Assembly: GCF_035594125.1 (NCBI RefSeq)
Contig: NC_087155.1
Coordinates: 3,686,692-3,750,691 of the forward strand
Length of the DNA stretch: 64,000 nucleotides
Reading direction: 5' to 3'
Source of the DNA: Scylla paramamosain
Lineage: Eukaryota; Arthropoda; Malacostraca; Decapoda; Portunidae
Shown: piece after piece, positions 12,836 to 25,762 of the stretch
How the letters are laid out: each line of letters begins with the position of its first letter
Numbering within the stretch: the first letter of the stretch is position 1
Translations under genes and position numbers: made by a program
The notes under the pieces: model-generated
What the model was told of the DNA's origin: nothing
Seen by the model: the letters and a program-made list of their open reading frames with translations, nothing else
The model's database searches: none

Positions 12836-15800
12836 AGGAGGAGGTAGTAGACACCTGCCGAAATAATAATCACTCCCAGTGAGGTCTAAAGCACTGTTCA
12901 AGGGGTGCTGTGAACTTATCATTAAACCTAGCTGTGACCTCACTGAACGTTTCCCTTTGTGTCTCACAACACAAGGGGCCAGTCACAGCCTGCCCTCTAA
13001 AGACAACTCTCTTCCTCCACACAAAACTACAAGCACCTAATAACACACACACCCTTCACTCAAAAATTTTAAAATCATCATGGCAACTCCTACACCAGCC
13101 TCAGAGTCCCCATCTGGGGAGGGGACCATAAATGTCCCCAGGTCGGACTGCCTTTCTGTCGACGACCCTAAGTGTCTTGACACCCCCCTCAACTTTTTCT
13201 TCATTAACTTCTGCAACATTCGCGGTCTAAGATCTAATTTTCAATCTGTAGAACACCACCTCTCCTCTTCTAAACCTCATCTTCTTTTCCTCACTGAAAC
13301 TCAGGTGACTGAGGCAACTGACAGTAGCCCCTTTTCTGTTCCCTCCTACTTTCTCTATCCTCATTTTCGATCCAAAGCTGGATGCTGCGTTTATGTACGC
13401 AATGACTTAACCTGCTCTCGTGTTCACGCTCTTGAATCTTCCGAGTTTTCCACCATCTGGCTACGACTACAGAGTCACTCTCATACTAAATTTATCTGTG
13501 CTGTATACCTCTCACCTAACTCCTCTGACTATAAGAAATTCTTTGACTACTTAACTTCCAAAGTGGAGCACATTCTGACCCTCTTCCCTTTTGCAGAGAT
13601 CTCCATTCTTGGAGACTTCAATGTTCACCACCAGCTTTGGCTTTCCTCTCCCTTCACTGACCATCCTGATGAACTAGCCTACAACTTTGCTATCCTCCAT
13701 GACCTAGAGCAATTGGTGCAACACCCTACTCGTATTCCTGACCGTCTTGGAGATACGCCCAACATTCTTGACCTTTTCCTGACCTCTAATCCTTCTGCTT
13801 ATGCTGTCACCCTTTCTTCTCCATTGGGCTCCTCCGATCACAATCTCATATCTTTATCTTGTCCTATCACTCCAATCCCTCCTCAGGATCCCCCTAAGCG
13901 AAGGTGCCTCTGGCGTTTTGCCTCTGCTAGTTGGGGGGACCTGAGGAGGTATTTTGCTGATTTTCCTTGGAATGACTACTGCTTCCATGTCAGAGACCTG
14001 TCTTTGTGTGCTGAGCGCATAACAGAGGTAATAGTGTCTGGCATGGAGGCATACATTCCTAACTCTTTTTCTCATCCTAAACCTTCTAAACCTTGGTTTA
14101 ACACAGCTTGTTCTCGTGCTATACATGATAGAGAGGTGGCCCACAAAAGATACTTAAGCCTTCCATCACCAGAATCTCATGCACTTTATATTTCTGCTCG
14201 GAACCATGCCAAGTCTGTTCTCCAACTAGCCAAAAACTCCTTCATTAACAGAAAATGTCAAAACCTTTCAAGATCTAACTCCCCTCGTGATTTCTGGCAT
14301 CTAGCCAAAAATATCTCCAATAACTTTGCTTCTTCTTCTTTCCCTCCTCTATTTCAACCAGATGGCACCACTGCTATCACATCTATTTCTAAAGCTGAAC
14401 TCTATGCTCAAACCTTTGCTAAAAACTCTACCTTGGACGATTCTGGGCTTGTTCCTCCCTCTCCTCCACCCTCTGACTACTTCATGCCACGTATTAAAAT
14501 TCTTCGCAATGATGTTTTCCATGCCCTCGCTGGCCTAAACCCTCGGAAGGCTTATGGACCTGATGGGATCCCTCCTATTGTTCTCCGAAACTGTGCCTCC
14601 ATGCTTGCACCTTGCCTAGTCAAACTCTTTCAGCTCTGTCTGTCAACATCTACCTTTCCTTCTTGCTGGAAGTTTGCCTACATTCAACCTGTTCTTAAAA
14701 AGGGTGACCATTCTAATCCCTCAAACTACCATCCTATTGCTTTAATTTCCTGCCTATCTAAAGTTTTTGAATCTATCCTCAACAGGAAGATTCTTAAACA
14801 TCTATCACTTCACAACCTTCTATCTGATCGCCAGTATGGGTTCCGTCAAGGCCGCTCTACTGGTGATCTTCTGGCTTTCCTTACTGAGTCTTGGTCATCC
14901 TCTTTTAGAGATTTTGGTGAAACTTTTGCTGTTGCCTTGGACATATCAAAAGCTTTTGATAGAGTCTGGCACAAAGCTTTGATTTCCAAACTACCCTCCT
15001 ACGGTTTCTATCCTTCTCTCTGTAACTTCATCTCAAGTTTCCTTTCTGACCGTTCTATTGCTGCTGTGGTAGACAGTCACTATTCTTCTCCTAAATCTAT
15101 TAACAGTGGTGTTCCTCAGGGTTCTGTTCTGTCACCCTCTCTCTTTTTATTATTCATTAATGATCTTCTAAACCAAACTTCTTGTCCTATCCACTCCTAC
15201 GCTGATGATACCACCCTGCACTTTTCCATATCTTTTCATAGACGTCCAACCCTTCAGGAGGTAAAGGTATCACGCAGGGAAGCCACAGAACGCCTGACTT
15301 CTGATCTTTCTAAAATTTCTGATTGGGGCAGAGCAAACTTGGTATTGTTCAATGCCTCAAAAACTCAATTCCTCCATCTATCAACTCGACACAACCTTCC
15401 AGACAACTATCCCCTCTTCTTCAATGACACTCAACTGTCCCCCTCTTCTACACTGAACATTCTCAGTCTGTCCTTTACTTATAATCTGAACTGGAAACTT
15501 CACATCTCGTCTCTAGCTAAAACAGCTTCTATGAAGTTAGGTGTTCTGAGACGTCTCTGCCAGTTTTTCTCACCCCCCCAGCTGCTAACTCAGTACAAGG
15601 GCCTTATCCGTCCATGTATGGAGTATGTTTCACATGTCTGGGGGGGTTCCACTCATACTGCTCTTCTAGACAGGGTGGAATCAAAAGCTTTTCGTCTCAT
15701 CAACTCCTCTCCTCTAACTGACTGTCTTCAGCCTCTCTCTCACCGCCGCAATGTTGCATATCTAGCTGTCTTCTACCGCTATTTTCATGCTAACTGCTCT

Positions 15801-16150
15801 TCTGATCTTGCTAACTGCATGCCTCCCCTCCTTCCGCGGCTTCGCTGCACAAGACTTTCTTCTTTCTCTCACTCCTATTCTGTCCACCTCTCTAATGCAA
15901 GAGTTAACCAGTATTCTCAATTATTCATCCCTTTCTCTGGTAAACTCTGGAACTCCCTGCCTGCTTCTGTATTTCCACCTTCCTATGACTTGAATTCCTT
16001 CAAGAGGGAGGTTTCAAGATACTTATCCATCAATTTTTGACCACTGCTTTGACCCTTTTATGGAACTGGCATTTCAGTGGGCATTTTTTTATTAGATTTT
16101 TGTTGCCCTTGGCCAGTGTCCTTCCTACATAAAAAAAAAAAAAAAAAAAA
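12836..16150 (+). mobile_element. Family A copy A3, full-length non-LTR retrotransposon
   Basis: A 244-bp 5'UTR, one intact ORF and a 3'UTR ending CCTACAT plus A20. The 5' end, AGGAGGAGGTAGTAGACACC, coincides with the 5' end of copy A1, so this is the true element start and the family has a single ORF. It is inserted into an RTE-type element. Copies A1-A11 in the window belong to it. EN and RT motifs place it in the jockey/CR1 group; the exact clade needs a phylogeny. Confidence 0.93.
13080..16040 (+). CDS. Apurinic-like endonuclease / reverse transcriptase polyprotein
   Basis: A 986-residue intact ORF. The N-terminal EEP/APE endonuclease, about residues 35-265, shows [30 protein letters not shown] and the catalytic SDH at 252-254. 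The RT domain, about 480-760, shows [51 protein letters not shown] from residue 677, and YADD at 707-710. A C-terminal tail of about 220 residues is typical of the group. The enzyme nicks target DNA and reverse-transcribes the element RNA from the nick. All catalytic motifs are present and there is no stop, so this copy could be active. The start is the first ATG after the 5'UTR shared with A1. Confidence 0.93.
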   Translation: MATPTPASESPSGEGTINVPRSDCLSVDDPKCLDTPLNFFFINFCNIRGLRSNFQSVEHHLSSSKPHLLFLTETQVTEATDSSPFSVPSYFLYPHFRSKAGCCVYVRNDLTCSRVHALESSEFSTIWLRLQSHSHTKFICAVYLSPNSSDYKKFFDYLTSKVEHILTLFPFAEISILGDFNVHHQLWLSSPFTDHPDELAYNFAILHDLEQLVQHPTRIPDRLGDTPNILDLFLTSNPSAYAVTLSSPLGSSDHNLISLSCPITPIPPQDPPKRRCLWRFASASWGDLRRYFADFPWNDYCFHVRDLSLCAERITEVIVSGMEAYIPNSFSHPKPSKPWFNTACSRAIHDREVAHKRYLSLPSPESHALYISARNHAKSVLQLAKNSFINRKCQNLSRSNSPRDFWHLAKNISNNFASSSFPPLFQPDGTTAITSISKAELYAQTFAKNSTLDDSGLVPPSPPPSDYFMPRIKILRNDVFHALAGLNPRKAYGPDGIPPIVLRNCASMLAPCLVKLFQLCLSTSTFPSCWKFAYIQPVLKKGDHSNPSNYHPIALISCLSKVFESILNRKILKHLSLHNLLSDRQYGFRQGRSTGDLLAFLTESWSSSFRDFGETFAVALDISKAFDRVWHKALISKLPSYGFYPSLCNFISSFLSDRSIAAVVDSHYSSPKSINSGVPQGSVLSPSLFLLFINDLLNQTSCPIHSYADDTTLHFSISFHRRPTLQEVKVSRREATERLTSDLSKISDWGRANLVLFNASKTQFLHLSTRHNLPDNYPLFFNDTQLSPSSTLNILSLSFTYNLNWKLHISSLAKTASMKLGVLRRLCQFFSPPQLLTQYKGLIRPCMEYVSHVWGGSTHTALLDRVESKAFRLINSSPLTDCLQPLSHRRNVAYLAVFYRYFHANCSSDLANCMPPLLPRLRCTRLSSFSHSYSVHLSNARVNQYSQLFIPFSGKLWNSLPASVFPPSYDLNSFKREVSRYLSINF

Positions 16151-16940
16151 CTGAGTCAATCCACACATACTCTTTAGACATCGTATCTTCATAACATTCA
16201 ATCTCTTCTTGTCTGCTCCTATACATACAGTGCAGTAGGCACTACTATCCCCTCATACAATATTGTTAATATCCATTCAAGATGCCCTACTCTCAAACAG
16301 TCTGTTCATACTTCCAAACACTTTTCCTGCTCTAACCTCTGTCTCTACTCCTCCATCCACTACTATTGTAAATCCAAGATATTTAAAACAGTTTACCTCC
16401 TCTAGCTCTTAACCATTCATCTTATCATCACTAGAGCACTTCATTACCTTACTCTTTCCTACATTAATCTTCAGTTTCCCATCTAAACTCCCCTACAAGC
16501 CTAGTTCACACCCAACACTGCTGTGTCATTTTGCAAACAGCAATTTACTTACACTCCATTCTTCACCCTTAGCTGTTACCAGACCCAATCCTCTACCCAA
16601 CTTTCTAACACTGACTTCTCCCACTTCACCATCCATACAGATGTTAAACAGCTCTAACATAACCCCAACTGGAACAGTAACCATTCACTTGTGCTGTTTC
16701 CTACCCTTATACATGCTCTACTGTTCTCATAAAAACTTTTCACCTCTTTTAACAACCTACCACCTGAAGCATACAACTTCAAGACATCCCATGTTCCTTC
16801 CCTTTCAATTTTGTTGAATGCCTTCTCTAAATCCATAAAAGGCCTCAATACTTCTTTCCTTTTTACTAAACATTCCTCACAAATCAGTTTTACAGCAAAC
16901 ACCTGATCTACACAGCCCCTCCCTCTCCTGGAACCTCCTT
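16151..16940 (-). mobile_element. RTE-type element, RT middle to C-terminal part
   Basis: The minus strand reads FAVKLICEECLVKRKEV, MDLEKAFNKIEREGTWDVLK and VKSFYENSRACIRVGNS, then frameshifted palm/thumb sequence. It ends RLNVMKIRCLKSMCGLTQ right where family A copy A3 is inserted. The reading resumes at 12835 with VRN. Stops show it is decayed. Confidence 0.82.
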
Positions 16941-17311
16941 GTATATCACGTTACTCCGTCTGACAGAAGTCTTTAAGTGGTATAAGAGTTATAACAAGGG
17001 GGATGTAAGCAAAATTCTTAGGATCAGCAACCAGGATAGAACAAGAAATAATGGGTTCAAACTTGAAAAATTTAAGTTTAGGAAAGAGATAGGAAGAAAT
17101 TGGTTCTCAAATAGAGTGATAGATGAGTGGAACGGACTCAGTAATCATGTTGTTAGTGCTAGGACATTAGGGAGTTTTAAGAGAAGATTAGACGGGTTTA
17201 TGGATGGGGATGATAGGTGGAAATAGGTAGGTATATTTCATACAGGGACTACCACGTGTAAGCCTGGTCGCTTCTTGCAGCTTCCCTAATTTGTTATGTT
17301 CTTATGTTCTT
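16941..17311 (+). mobile_element. L2/CR1-like non-LTR 3' end
   Basis: A C-terminal coding remnant with ILRISNQDRTRNNGFKLEKF and NWFSNRVIDEWNGLSNHVVS, a stop, then a 3'UTR ending in the octamer repeat TTATGTTC (three units). It lies inside the RTE RT region, splitting the finger and palm parts. A short 5'-truncated insertion with a microsatellite tail is typical of the L2/CR1 group. Confidence 0.8.
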
Positions 17312-18005
17312 ATGTCTGTACCTTCTCTGATTCTCTTTATTAATACATTACCATACACCTTATCTGCCACACTCAATAGATTGATACCTCTGTAATTATA
17401 CCACTCATGCCTATCCCTTTTCCTTTATACAGTGGAGCTACACATGTACTTGCCCATTCCAATTGTACCATGCTAGTCAGAAAACACACATTTAATAATT
17501 TAACCAAGCACTCTATGACACCAATCACACCTGCCTTCAAACACTCCACTGCACATCCATCCAGACCTGGTATTTCTCTACTTTTCATCTCCCTTACTGC
17601 TCCTCCTTCGTTAGACTTAACCCATATAACTTCCCTACAAGGTATCCTAAACTTACACACCAATTCTCTCTTCTCAACACCATCACCTTACTTTCCTCAA
17701 CATCCACCTTCAATTTCCATCTCACACAAACCCTATGGAAATGATCCACCACTCTGGAATTCCCTTTCACTTTTCAGGAGTAAGAGAGTAATCTGCAAAC
17801 AGACATGTTACTAAAGCCCATCCTACTTCATTCCATTTCAGTAATACACCAACATTTCCTACTTTAGCTTTCATCTCCCTCGAACAGCTGTCCATAAAAA
17901 TATTAGACATCCATGGAGACATCACAGAGCTGCCTCACTCCAGTTCCTACAGTAAAACTCTCTCCAAGCTTTCTTTCCTGCCTCAAACATGCACTTGCAG
18001 CCTCA
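17312..18005 (-). mobile_element. RTE-type RT N-terminal part plus an adjoining second RT fragment
   Basis: From 17663 down to 17373 the minus strand reads GGAVREMKSREIPGLDG, AVECLKAG and VAPLYKGKG, the RT fingers that precede 16940. From 18005 to about 17665 it reads later RT motifs (VGTGVRQLCDVSPWMSNIFM, then KVGNVGVLLKWNEVGWALVT). Later motifs placed upstream of earlier ones mean two RTE fragments are joined or the element is rearranged. Confidence 0.65.
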
Positions 18006-18341
18006 TAAAAAAAATTTATTCTTTTCAATGTTATTTGGCTTTATGGTTTTTTTAAGTGTCTGTTTTGTAAATTTTTGAGGTAATTTACAGGGGAAACTAT
18101 ATGAAACTTGGTATGTAACATCTCTTTTATCAGTATATGCAGACCATAATAAGAATTAATGAAAACTGCTTAATAATGAACAAATTTTCATATTTTAGGA
18201 AACAATTCCCCTTAAGCTTTCAAAAACCTCACATGGGCATTGAAGCATCAAAGATAAGGATAAATTAAAAACAAAATGTAAAATTAACATTAGATTATTT
18301 AAAAAAAACTAAAGCCAGGACCACAACACAAAATTACTCAC
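18006..18341. other. BCAS3 intron 9 end, no element recognised
   Basis: A/T-rich DNA next to the donor of exon 9. Confidence 0.5.
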
Positions 18342-18556
18342 CAATCAAATTTTGCAGCAGAGGCTGTCTCAACTGCACCAGAGGTTTGACAATAGTTGGT
18401 GTAGGATATGGTGGATATCGGGGATTTGGGTATGCCATGTTGGGGCTCACTTCAAAGGAAAACTTTGAGGAGCTTGGTGATGCAGAAAGTACAGGAGAAT
18501 TTCGACCTGAAGATGGTGTGTCATCTAATCCAGCACTGCGATGGAAGCGACTCAAT
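18342..18556 (-). CDS. BCAS3: BCAS3 coding exon 9 (residues 450-522, split codons)
   Basis: Acceptor TTTTTAG, one base completing Arg, then 71 codons and one base, donor ATTG|GTGAGT; 215 nt. The peptide LSRFHRSAGLDDTPSSGR matches BCAS3 MSRFQKSAGLEE. It then runs into Ser/Pro-rich sequence with NPRYPPYPTPTIVKPLVQLR, matching [20 protein letters not shown]. Confidence 0.93.
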
Positions 18557-18789
18557 CTAAAAATAAATATGTTCTCTGTATTATTAAATATTTGATAAAA
18601 TCATTGAACAAGTATACAGATAAACTGACAAGAATATCAAAAGTAGAAAAAGGTAAACAGAGTTGTTTAAGTGGTCAAATAAAATTCTTTAAGGAACTTG
18701 AAAACATGACTAAATTAGGAGAAGATGCATTGATTCCACAAACGGAAGACTTGAGCATAGATAAATTACTCCTATTCTAGCATTTATAT

Positions 18790-19130
18790 GCTTCACCAAA
18801 ACTACAAATTATCAGCATCATTTCAATTTCCTTCAGCTATACATCCTTCACAATAATAGAGCTATGTGCATTCACAGACACCCAAAATTCAGGTCCAAAT
18901 TACACTTTCACTTCCTTCGGTCTTAATGAAACTTCCATCCATTTTGTCACATTGCTGCACTTTTGGGCTTACCAACAAGGCCACTCCTTCACATTCTTCC
19001 TTTACCATCAACTGACCTCTGAATCACACTTCTAAACTCATTTCCCTTTCACCTTTGTTTCATTGAGAATATCATATCCAATATCCTTTTCAATATTCCT
19101 CCTCTCTACTCTCTTTTAGCATCATTCATT
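18790..19130 (-). mobile_element. Possible RTE-type endonuclease remnant
   Basis: The minus strand gives ETKVKGNEFRSVIQRSVDGK and a later FWVSVN in a different frame, resembling RTE endonuclease blocks. It is heavily frameshifted, so the call is weak. Confidence 0.4.
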
Positions 19131-19584
19131 GCATATGAGTAGCCCCGCAGGAGAGAACAATCCAAGCGCCATCCCCAGCGAAAACATGTATTTCTGCATA
19201 AACAGGAGCTCAAGGCGTCCTCTTCCACTAGATGTTGCTTAGATTATTCTCTTTCTATGACAATACGGTCTAAACTTCGATACAATGTTGCATATTTTTC
19301 GCTTCTGTTGACATGGAGGTTCCTGGGTTAATGTGCTCCACGGGAGAACCATCAAAGTGCCCTGAGCTGTGACGTCATGGCAGCCAGCCAACCCGCACAC
19401 CCGGCGGTATGAAGTGGATTAAGCATCAAGGCCAGTTGGCCAATAATGTGATGCATGATGTCGTGACGTAGGCAGCATGTGGCCAATGAGCTATCTGCCT
19501 GCCCTCCCGGAGACTATCCTTTGAGCTACACCACTAGTACAATTGTTTCTTGGATTGTACTATGTTTTCATGTAGATTTGGACG

Positions 19585-21457
19585 ATGGCTGCACATGGTT
19601 CTGATAGTGATGCTGATGACCCAAAAGCTACTCATATGCAAGGGACAAGTGAGAGTGAAAATTAATTAGACACAAGTAGAGGCAGAAAAAGGCCTCGAAA
19701 TATGGAAGACTGGGGTAGCCATGTTGCAAAGAAAAAGCGTAATCTTGGGCAGGCGTATGTAAGTTATAAAACAATGAAAGACGTGCCAGCATGTGCTGCT
19801 GGTAATCCTTGTCATGATGGTTGTTACTCAGGCAGGTGTACAGAACATTTTTGGTGAATTTTGGGCACTGGGGTCGTATGATTCTCAGAATGCTTACATT
19901 AAAAAAATTGTGGAAGTGATTCCTGTGAAACGTAAGCGTAGCAAGAAGGAACACAGCAAACAAAGCAATGCAGTATTTTGTAACGTACAATAATAACAAG
20001 ACTAAGGTGTGCAAGCAAAGATTCATGGCCAAGCATGCCATTTGCACTACACAGCTGACAACAGCATTGGGTAAGGTGACAAGCACCGGTACTCTTATTG
20101 GTGACCAATGAGGACACCACACACACCAGCAAACAAGATAGTCAGGGACAAGGCTCTTCGTGTGAGGGAGCACATTAACCTGCTACCTGCCATGATGTCC
20201 CACTATAGCAGGGCAAACGCTCCTCACAGAAAGTACCAGGAATCATACCTGTCAATCAAATAGCTATATGTGTCATACATGGAGTGGCTTCATCAGCAGT
20301 ATCCAGGTGAACAGCAGGTCTCCTTGCATTACTACAATGATGTGTTCATCAATGAATTTAACATCTCCTTTGAAGCACCACGTACAGACACCTGCACCAC
20401 CTGTGATAAACTCAACACATCAGTAAAAAATGCAGCTGGGGACAAGGCTACTATTGACAACCTTGTGAATCAAAGGAAGAACACCAGCAGTTGGCACAAA
20501 AGACACAGGACTTCATAAAGAAGATGCAGACTGATGTCAACTCAGATATTCGTGCCATCTGTGTTGACCTCCAGCAGACTCTACCCATGCCTAAGCTCTC
20601 CACTGGTGTGGCATACTACAAATGAAAGATGTGGACTTACAACCTGTGCATCCACAACATGAAAACCAACACCAGCACAATGTACATTTGGGATGAGACT
20701 CAGGCCAAGCATCATTCATATGAAGTGGCCAGCTATATTAAGCACTGGGTGGATGAAGAACTTGTTAAGGATGACTTCACATAGCTGGTGGTCTTCTCAG
20801 ATAACTGCATTGGCCAAAACAAGAAAATTAACCTGGTGCTGTACTACCTATGACTGCTCCATGCAAGGCAACTTTTCTTAATTGACCATGTTTACTTGGT
20901 CCCAGGCCATAGTTACATGGCCTGTGATTGTGCATTTGGCAACACTGAGGGGCATCTTAGGCGTGTGCCAAACTTATACACGCCAGATAACTATGTTTTC
21001 CACAAAGCATTGGTGTCAGCTGGGTACAAAGTGGTGCGCATGACTCAAGCCATGTTCCTTAACATTGGTGTCATGAAGGGCCACATCACCAAACATCAGG
21101 CACCAGGGTCAACATTCAAGGAAGCACAAAAGCTGCTCTTCCGCCAGAATTTTAGAGAAGGTTACTCATCAAGTCGGAATATGCACTTGACAACAAAACG
21201 TCACCGAGGTCCAATTGATGAAAGGGAGAGGAGCATGGTCCCATGAGAGGTTCAACCTGAGTACTGTCCCCCTCCCACCCCTGTATGATGCCCCCCAAAA
21301 CCTCAGTGAAGAGAAGTTCAGTGACCTAACAAGCTTGTTATGCCTCATGCCAGATGACAAGAAGGCCCTTTATCAGGGCCTCCAGGCTGGCACAGTTGAG
21401 CACAATGTAGTGCCTCCTGACAAGGATGACAACAAGGTGCTCAATTATGACAACTAA
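19585..21457 (+). pseudogene. Decayed DUF7869-like protein gene, intronless
   Basis: The N-terminus reads MAAHGSDSDADDPK and then RGRKRPRNMEDWGSHVAKKK. Later pieces read IFGEFWALGSYDSQNAYIKK, KVCKQRFMAKHAICTTQL, DTCTTCDKLNTSVKNAAGDK, VVFSDNCIGQNKKINLVLYY and LVPGHSYMACDCAFGNTEGH. These fit a large invertebrate family annotated as DUF7869, with a Lys/Arg-rich start, a Cys motif and an Asp/Asn-rich RNase-H-like core (SDNCIGQN). The family is multicopy and probably transposon-related, but its function is not established. Several stops and frameshifts break it. Confidence 0.6.
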
Positions 21458-22165
21458 TCATGAGGTTAGGGTTGAGGGGGGAGGGGCAGGAAAGGGGGAA
21501 TCAACATTCAAGTCAACATTTACACCAGTGTGGTAAGTACCCCTGTAATTTTACTTCATATTAGTTACAGTCATCTCTATTATCTTAGTTTACAAGAATA
21601 CATCAAATTGACTTGAACTCCACAAGTGACTGGACTGTTTTTGTTATCAATAATCACTGAATGTATGATTGGATAAAAAATATTTTTCATGTAACTGGAA
21701 AACTGATGTGTCAAGGAGTGTTTTGATATATGTTTTGCAAAAATTGTAAGAATGGTTTTCGAAATATTAAAATGTAAAACTTTAGAAGCTATTTTTTGCA
21801 GTTTTCAAGAAATGGCACTTGGATCATTCTCTTGTGGAGCTACTCATATCCACAGCAATGACCCAACTATTTTATGCTTTGTCATACCACAGGGAAAGCA
21901 TACCAAACATACAGAGGAAGAGAATTTCACTCTCTTTCCTTTGCTCCCATTAGTCAGTCATACATGCTGGAAAAATAGAGACATGCAATTTATACCCAAT
22001 AATTTGAGGATACTAGATGGTGCAAAACTGAGTGATTGAGCTACAAGATATAGAATACAGAGACAGACCAGACTGGAGGTGGAAAAGTTTATATGCACAG
22101 CATGACAATGATTAGCATACTGATATTATTCATAGAGGTAGTTGAAGTGAGACCTTTATTCAGTA
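21458..22165. other. Unassigned intron DNA
   Basis: No gene or repeat recognised. A 95-codon open frame at 21752-22039 has no recognised motif. Confidence 0.4.
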
Positions 22166-22166
22166 C

Positions 22167-22226
<60 letters not shown>
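22166..22226. repeat. (ATG)n microsatellite
   Basis: About 20 ATG units; poly-His in one frame is an artefact. Confidence 0.97.
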
Positions 22227-22479
22227 TACAGTAAATGGAAAAAGGCAAAAGACAGTTGCGTGCCTGCTTCCTTGGTACATTCAGAAATGTACCCTCATAA
22301 ACCATGAGTAAATGTTTGTTGGAAAAAAAAAACAAATGGGAACTTCTACATGTCTGATGCTTACCTCAGGGTGCCAACATAGATGCCAGGGATTATTTAT
22401 TCATGGCGGGAAATTGTCACTTGTCATCGGCTTCTTCCCTGACTTTCTGCAATTTTATGAGCAAACCTTTCTGCATCCA

Positions 22480-23620
22480 CAGTTTGTTCAAATGACAATG
22501 GAGTGTAATCCTGACTTATCCAAGGAAACCTTGACACATATACAAATGCTCCATAAAGCTAATTATGGTGTCAAGGGTATATGTGGAGAGACTGGACTGG
22601 CCAAACAAAGCATGCAATGTTGGGTTAAAAGTTGAAATGACTCTCCTGATAGCAAAGTTCTGGCCCAACTTAAATTAAGGAGCCTGGGCCTTCCTCTAGA
22701 CCAGGGTTTTTCAATCTTTTGCAAGCTGGGCCCCCCCAAAGCTGGTTCAATGCAGATGGGATGCCCCTCCTCCCTGCACCACCCACTCAACCCCCTTCCC
22801 AACTATGCCACAACAGATAGATATATAGAATCAGATAGATAGATAGATAGATAGCCCTTGGCTAGGCTATTATTGCATTGGCCCACACTATTATCATTGT
22901 TATTATTTTTTTTTCCCTCCCGTCCTGTGCTCACGCTCCCCAGGGAGAGTATCAACTCTCCCCCAGGGGAGCACACTCCCCCCCTGGTTGAGAACCACAG
23001 CTCTAGGCACTCAAACCAAATTTTAAATGCCATCAATAGGCAGTTGAAGATCAAGCCAAGTCTGACAGCCCATAAACTTAAAGAAATAATCCCAGAACTG
23101 CTCTCTACAGTGTATGTGAGGACCATATCTGAGTGCGAGAAGAAGGTCAACCTTCCTTTCTGTGTTGCCCATCAAAGTTATTGCTAAATCCTAAACAAAA
23201 ACATGACAGTATAGCATTTGCTCAAAAATACAGCATGTGGCCACTTAACAAGATCAGATACATCCTATGGTTTGATGAGGGCACATTTACCATCACTGAT
23301 ATTCCAGCTAGACATGTTAGAAGGCTGCATAACTCTGAGTGATTTGACCTGCATTACACAGTAAAAACTGTAAAATGCCATGAAAATGTGATGGTCGGGG
23401 GAAGTTTTACTTACTATGGAGGTAATATGTTATATTTCCAGGAAAAAAAGGGACTCTATGAACAGGTTAAATGTGAACAAGTTTTTTCATTTAATGTGAC
23501 CTTGACACAACCTGAAAATCAGTCTGTGCAACTGACTCATGCCTTTTTCCATGCCTCTCACAGTACAAAGATTATAATGATATGCAATAATATGGATTAT
23601 GAGCAATTTTTTTTTTTTTG
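22480..23620 (+). mobile_element. Tc1-like transposase remnant, split by a hAT MITE
   Basis: The left part (22495-22700) reads DLSKETLTHIQMLHKANYG and then ETGLAKQSMQCWVK, a helix-turn-helix. The right part (23010-23560) reads LNAINRQLKIKPSLTAHKLK, TRSDTSYGLMRAHLP in a shifted frame, and EGTFTITDIPARHVRRL, then the TVKTVKCHENVMVGGSF block of the DDE region. Frameshifts and stops are frequent, so it is inactive. Confidence 0.75.
22702..23000. mobile_element. hAT-type MITE (299 bp)
   Basis: Starts CAGGGTTTTTCAATC and ends GGTTGAGAACCACAG, imperfect inverted repeats of the form seen in hAT elements. The flanks CTCTAGAC and CTCTAGGC (22694-22701 and 23001-23008) give an 8-bp target duplication with one mismatch, as expected for hAT. 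A GATA-type microsatellite lies inside at about 22814-22853. No transposase. Confidence 0.85.
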
Positions 23621-23637
23621 TAATTGTTGAAATCTTA

Positions 23638-24616
<979 letters not shown>

Positions 24617-25330
24617 GGGTTCTTGGGTTACGATGGAGTTCTATTCCTTACCTGCAACATATACAAAATTTCAGTGGAAGATGGAATCAACCTAAGCGAA
24701 CAGTTCCTTACTTTTACTCCTATGATTGGCTTGCTCTACACTTGGCAATGCTCCAGGAAACTTACTTGCAACTTTAAACATCACCAACAGCAGCTTCATC
24801 TTACACCTTAAGGTTATGCAAATTAGCACAAGCCTTAAGCCGCATAAACCAACCCTTATTGGGCAAAAACTCTTCACTTCCATTCCTTTCAAGGCCTCAA
24901 ACAAGCTTTTAGCCTTCTCCTTAATTAACATAAGGCTCAGTAAGATACACTACCGATGCTGGTCTTCCAGCCAAAGTACTACTACCAACTGCTTAATCTC
25001 TATAATCAAATCACTAAGCTGTTTGGTTATTACAATCAATTTCTAAGGAGCAGAGCCTTTCACATGTTCAAGGATGCAATCTTTATCCTTAATAATAGTA
25101 GTTACAGTCAACTGCCTCAGACCAAGCAGCCACCCAATGTTCATCAGCCTTTCTCCCTTCTACACTCATTTCACTATGTCTGATTTGACTTCCATAAAGA
25201 TTCCTTTCCTTTTTCTCAATACACTGCCACCAGAAGAGTGTGCCTCACACTTAAGAGTCACAATGAAGGGCAAAAAAAAAGCAACACAAACAGGAGCAAA
25301 TATTTACTAATCCAACATGGCACACAACTG
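24617..25330 (-). mobile_element. pogo/Tigger (jerky-like) transposase remnant
   Basis: The minus strand reads TIIKDKDCILEHVKGSAP, ITKQLSDLI, LIKEKAKSLFEALKG and KVASKFPGALPSVEQANH in different frames. These follow the N-terminal HTH and CENP-B-type DNA-binding part of Tigger transposases. The DDE half is missing. A terminus-like AACCCAAGAACCCCTGT lies at the left end. Confidence 0.65.
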
Positions 25331-25762
25331 AGACCGACTCATGCCTCCTTCTTCAGTCTGTTACCACATGATGATGTATTTCTCAACTGCACTCACCAAC
25401 TAGTTGTTTGTATTACTTCTATTTTTATCAAAATGTAATACATAATTTTTTCATGTTTGCTTTCTTTTTAAATTAGAAAAGATTGTGTTTAGTGTAGCTT
25501 AAAAGTAAGAAATGAGCATACTGGAGGGCATGCTTTTACCCTCAATGTAAGTGAAGATTTTTCTTTTTTTTTCATCAGCAAAGAGGAATATACACAACTA
25601 CAAAACAATGAAAGTTGAGACTGCTGTAAACTGAGGACTCCCTGCAATAGGAAATAGGGAAATATCTATTAAAGATTCTATAATCACTATCTGGTGCAAC
25701 CCTCTCCCTGCCTATCCTCCTTCTAACTGCATCACTGAATATACAAGCACTGGCTTGCTTAC
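25331..25762. other. BCAS3 intron 7 near the exon 7 donor
   Basis: No element recognised. Confidence 0.45.

Noticed and set aside
13854..14144. Minus-strand open frame inside the family A ORF
   Set aside because: Antisense shadow of the endonuclease/RT ORF.
19628..20173. 181-codon minus-strand frame
   Set aside because: Antisense to the DUF7869-like pseudogene, whose plus-strand motifs are recognisable.
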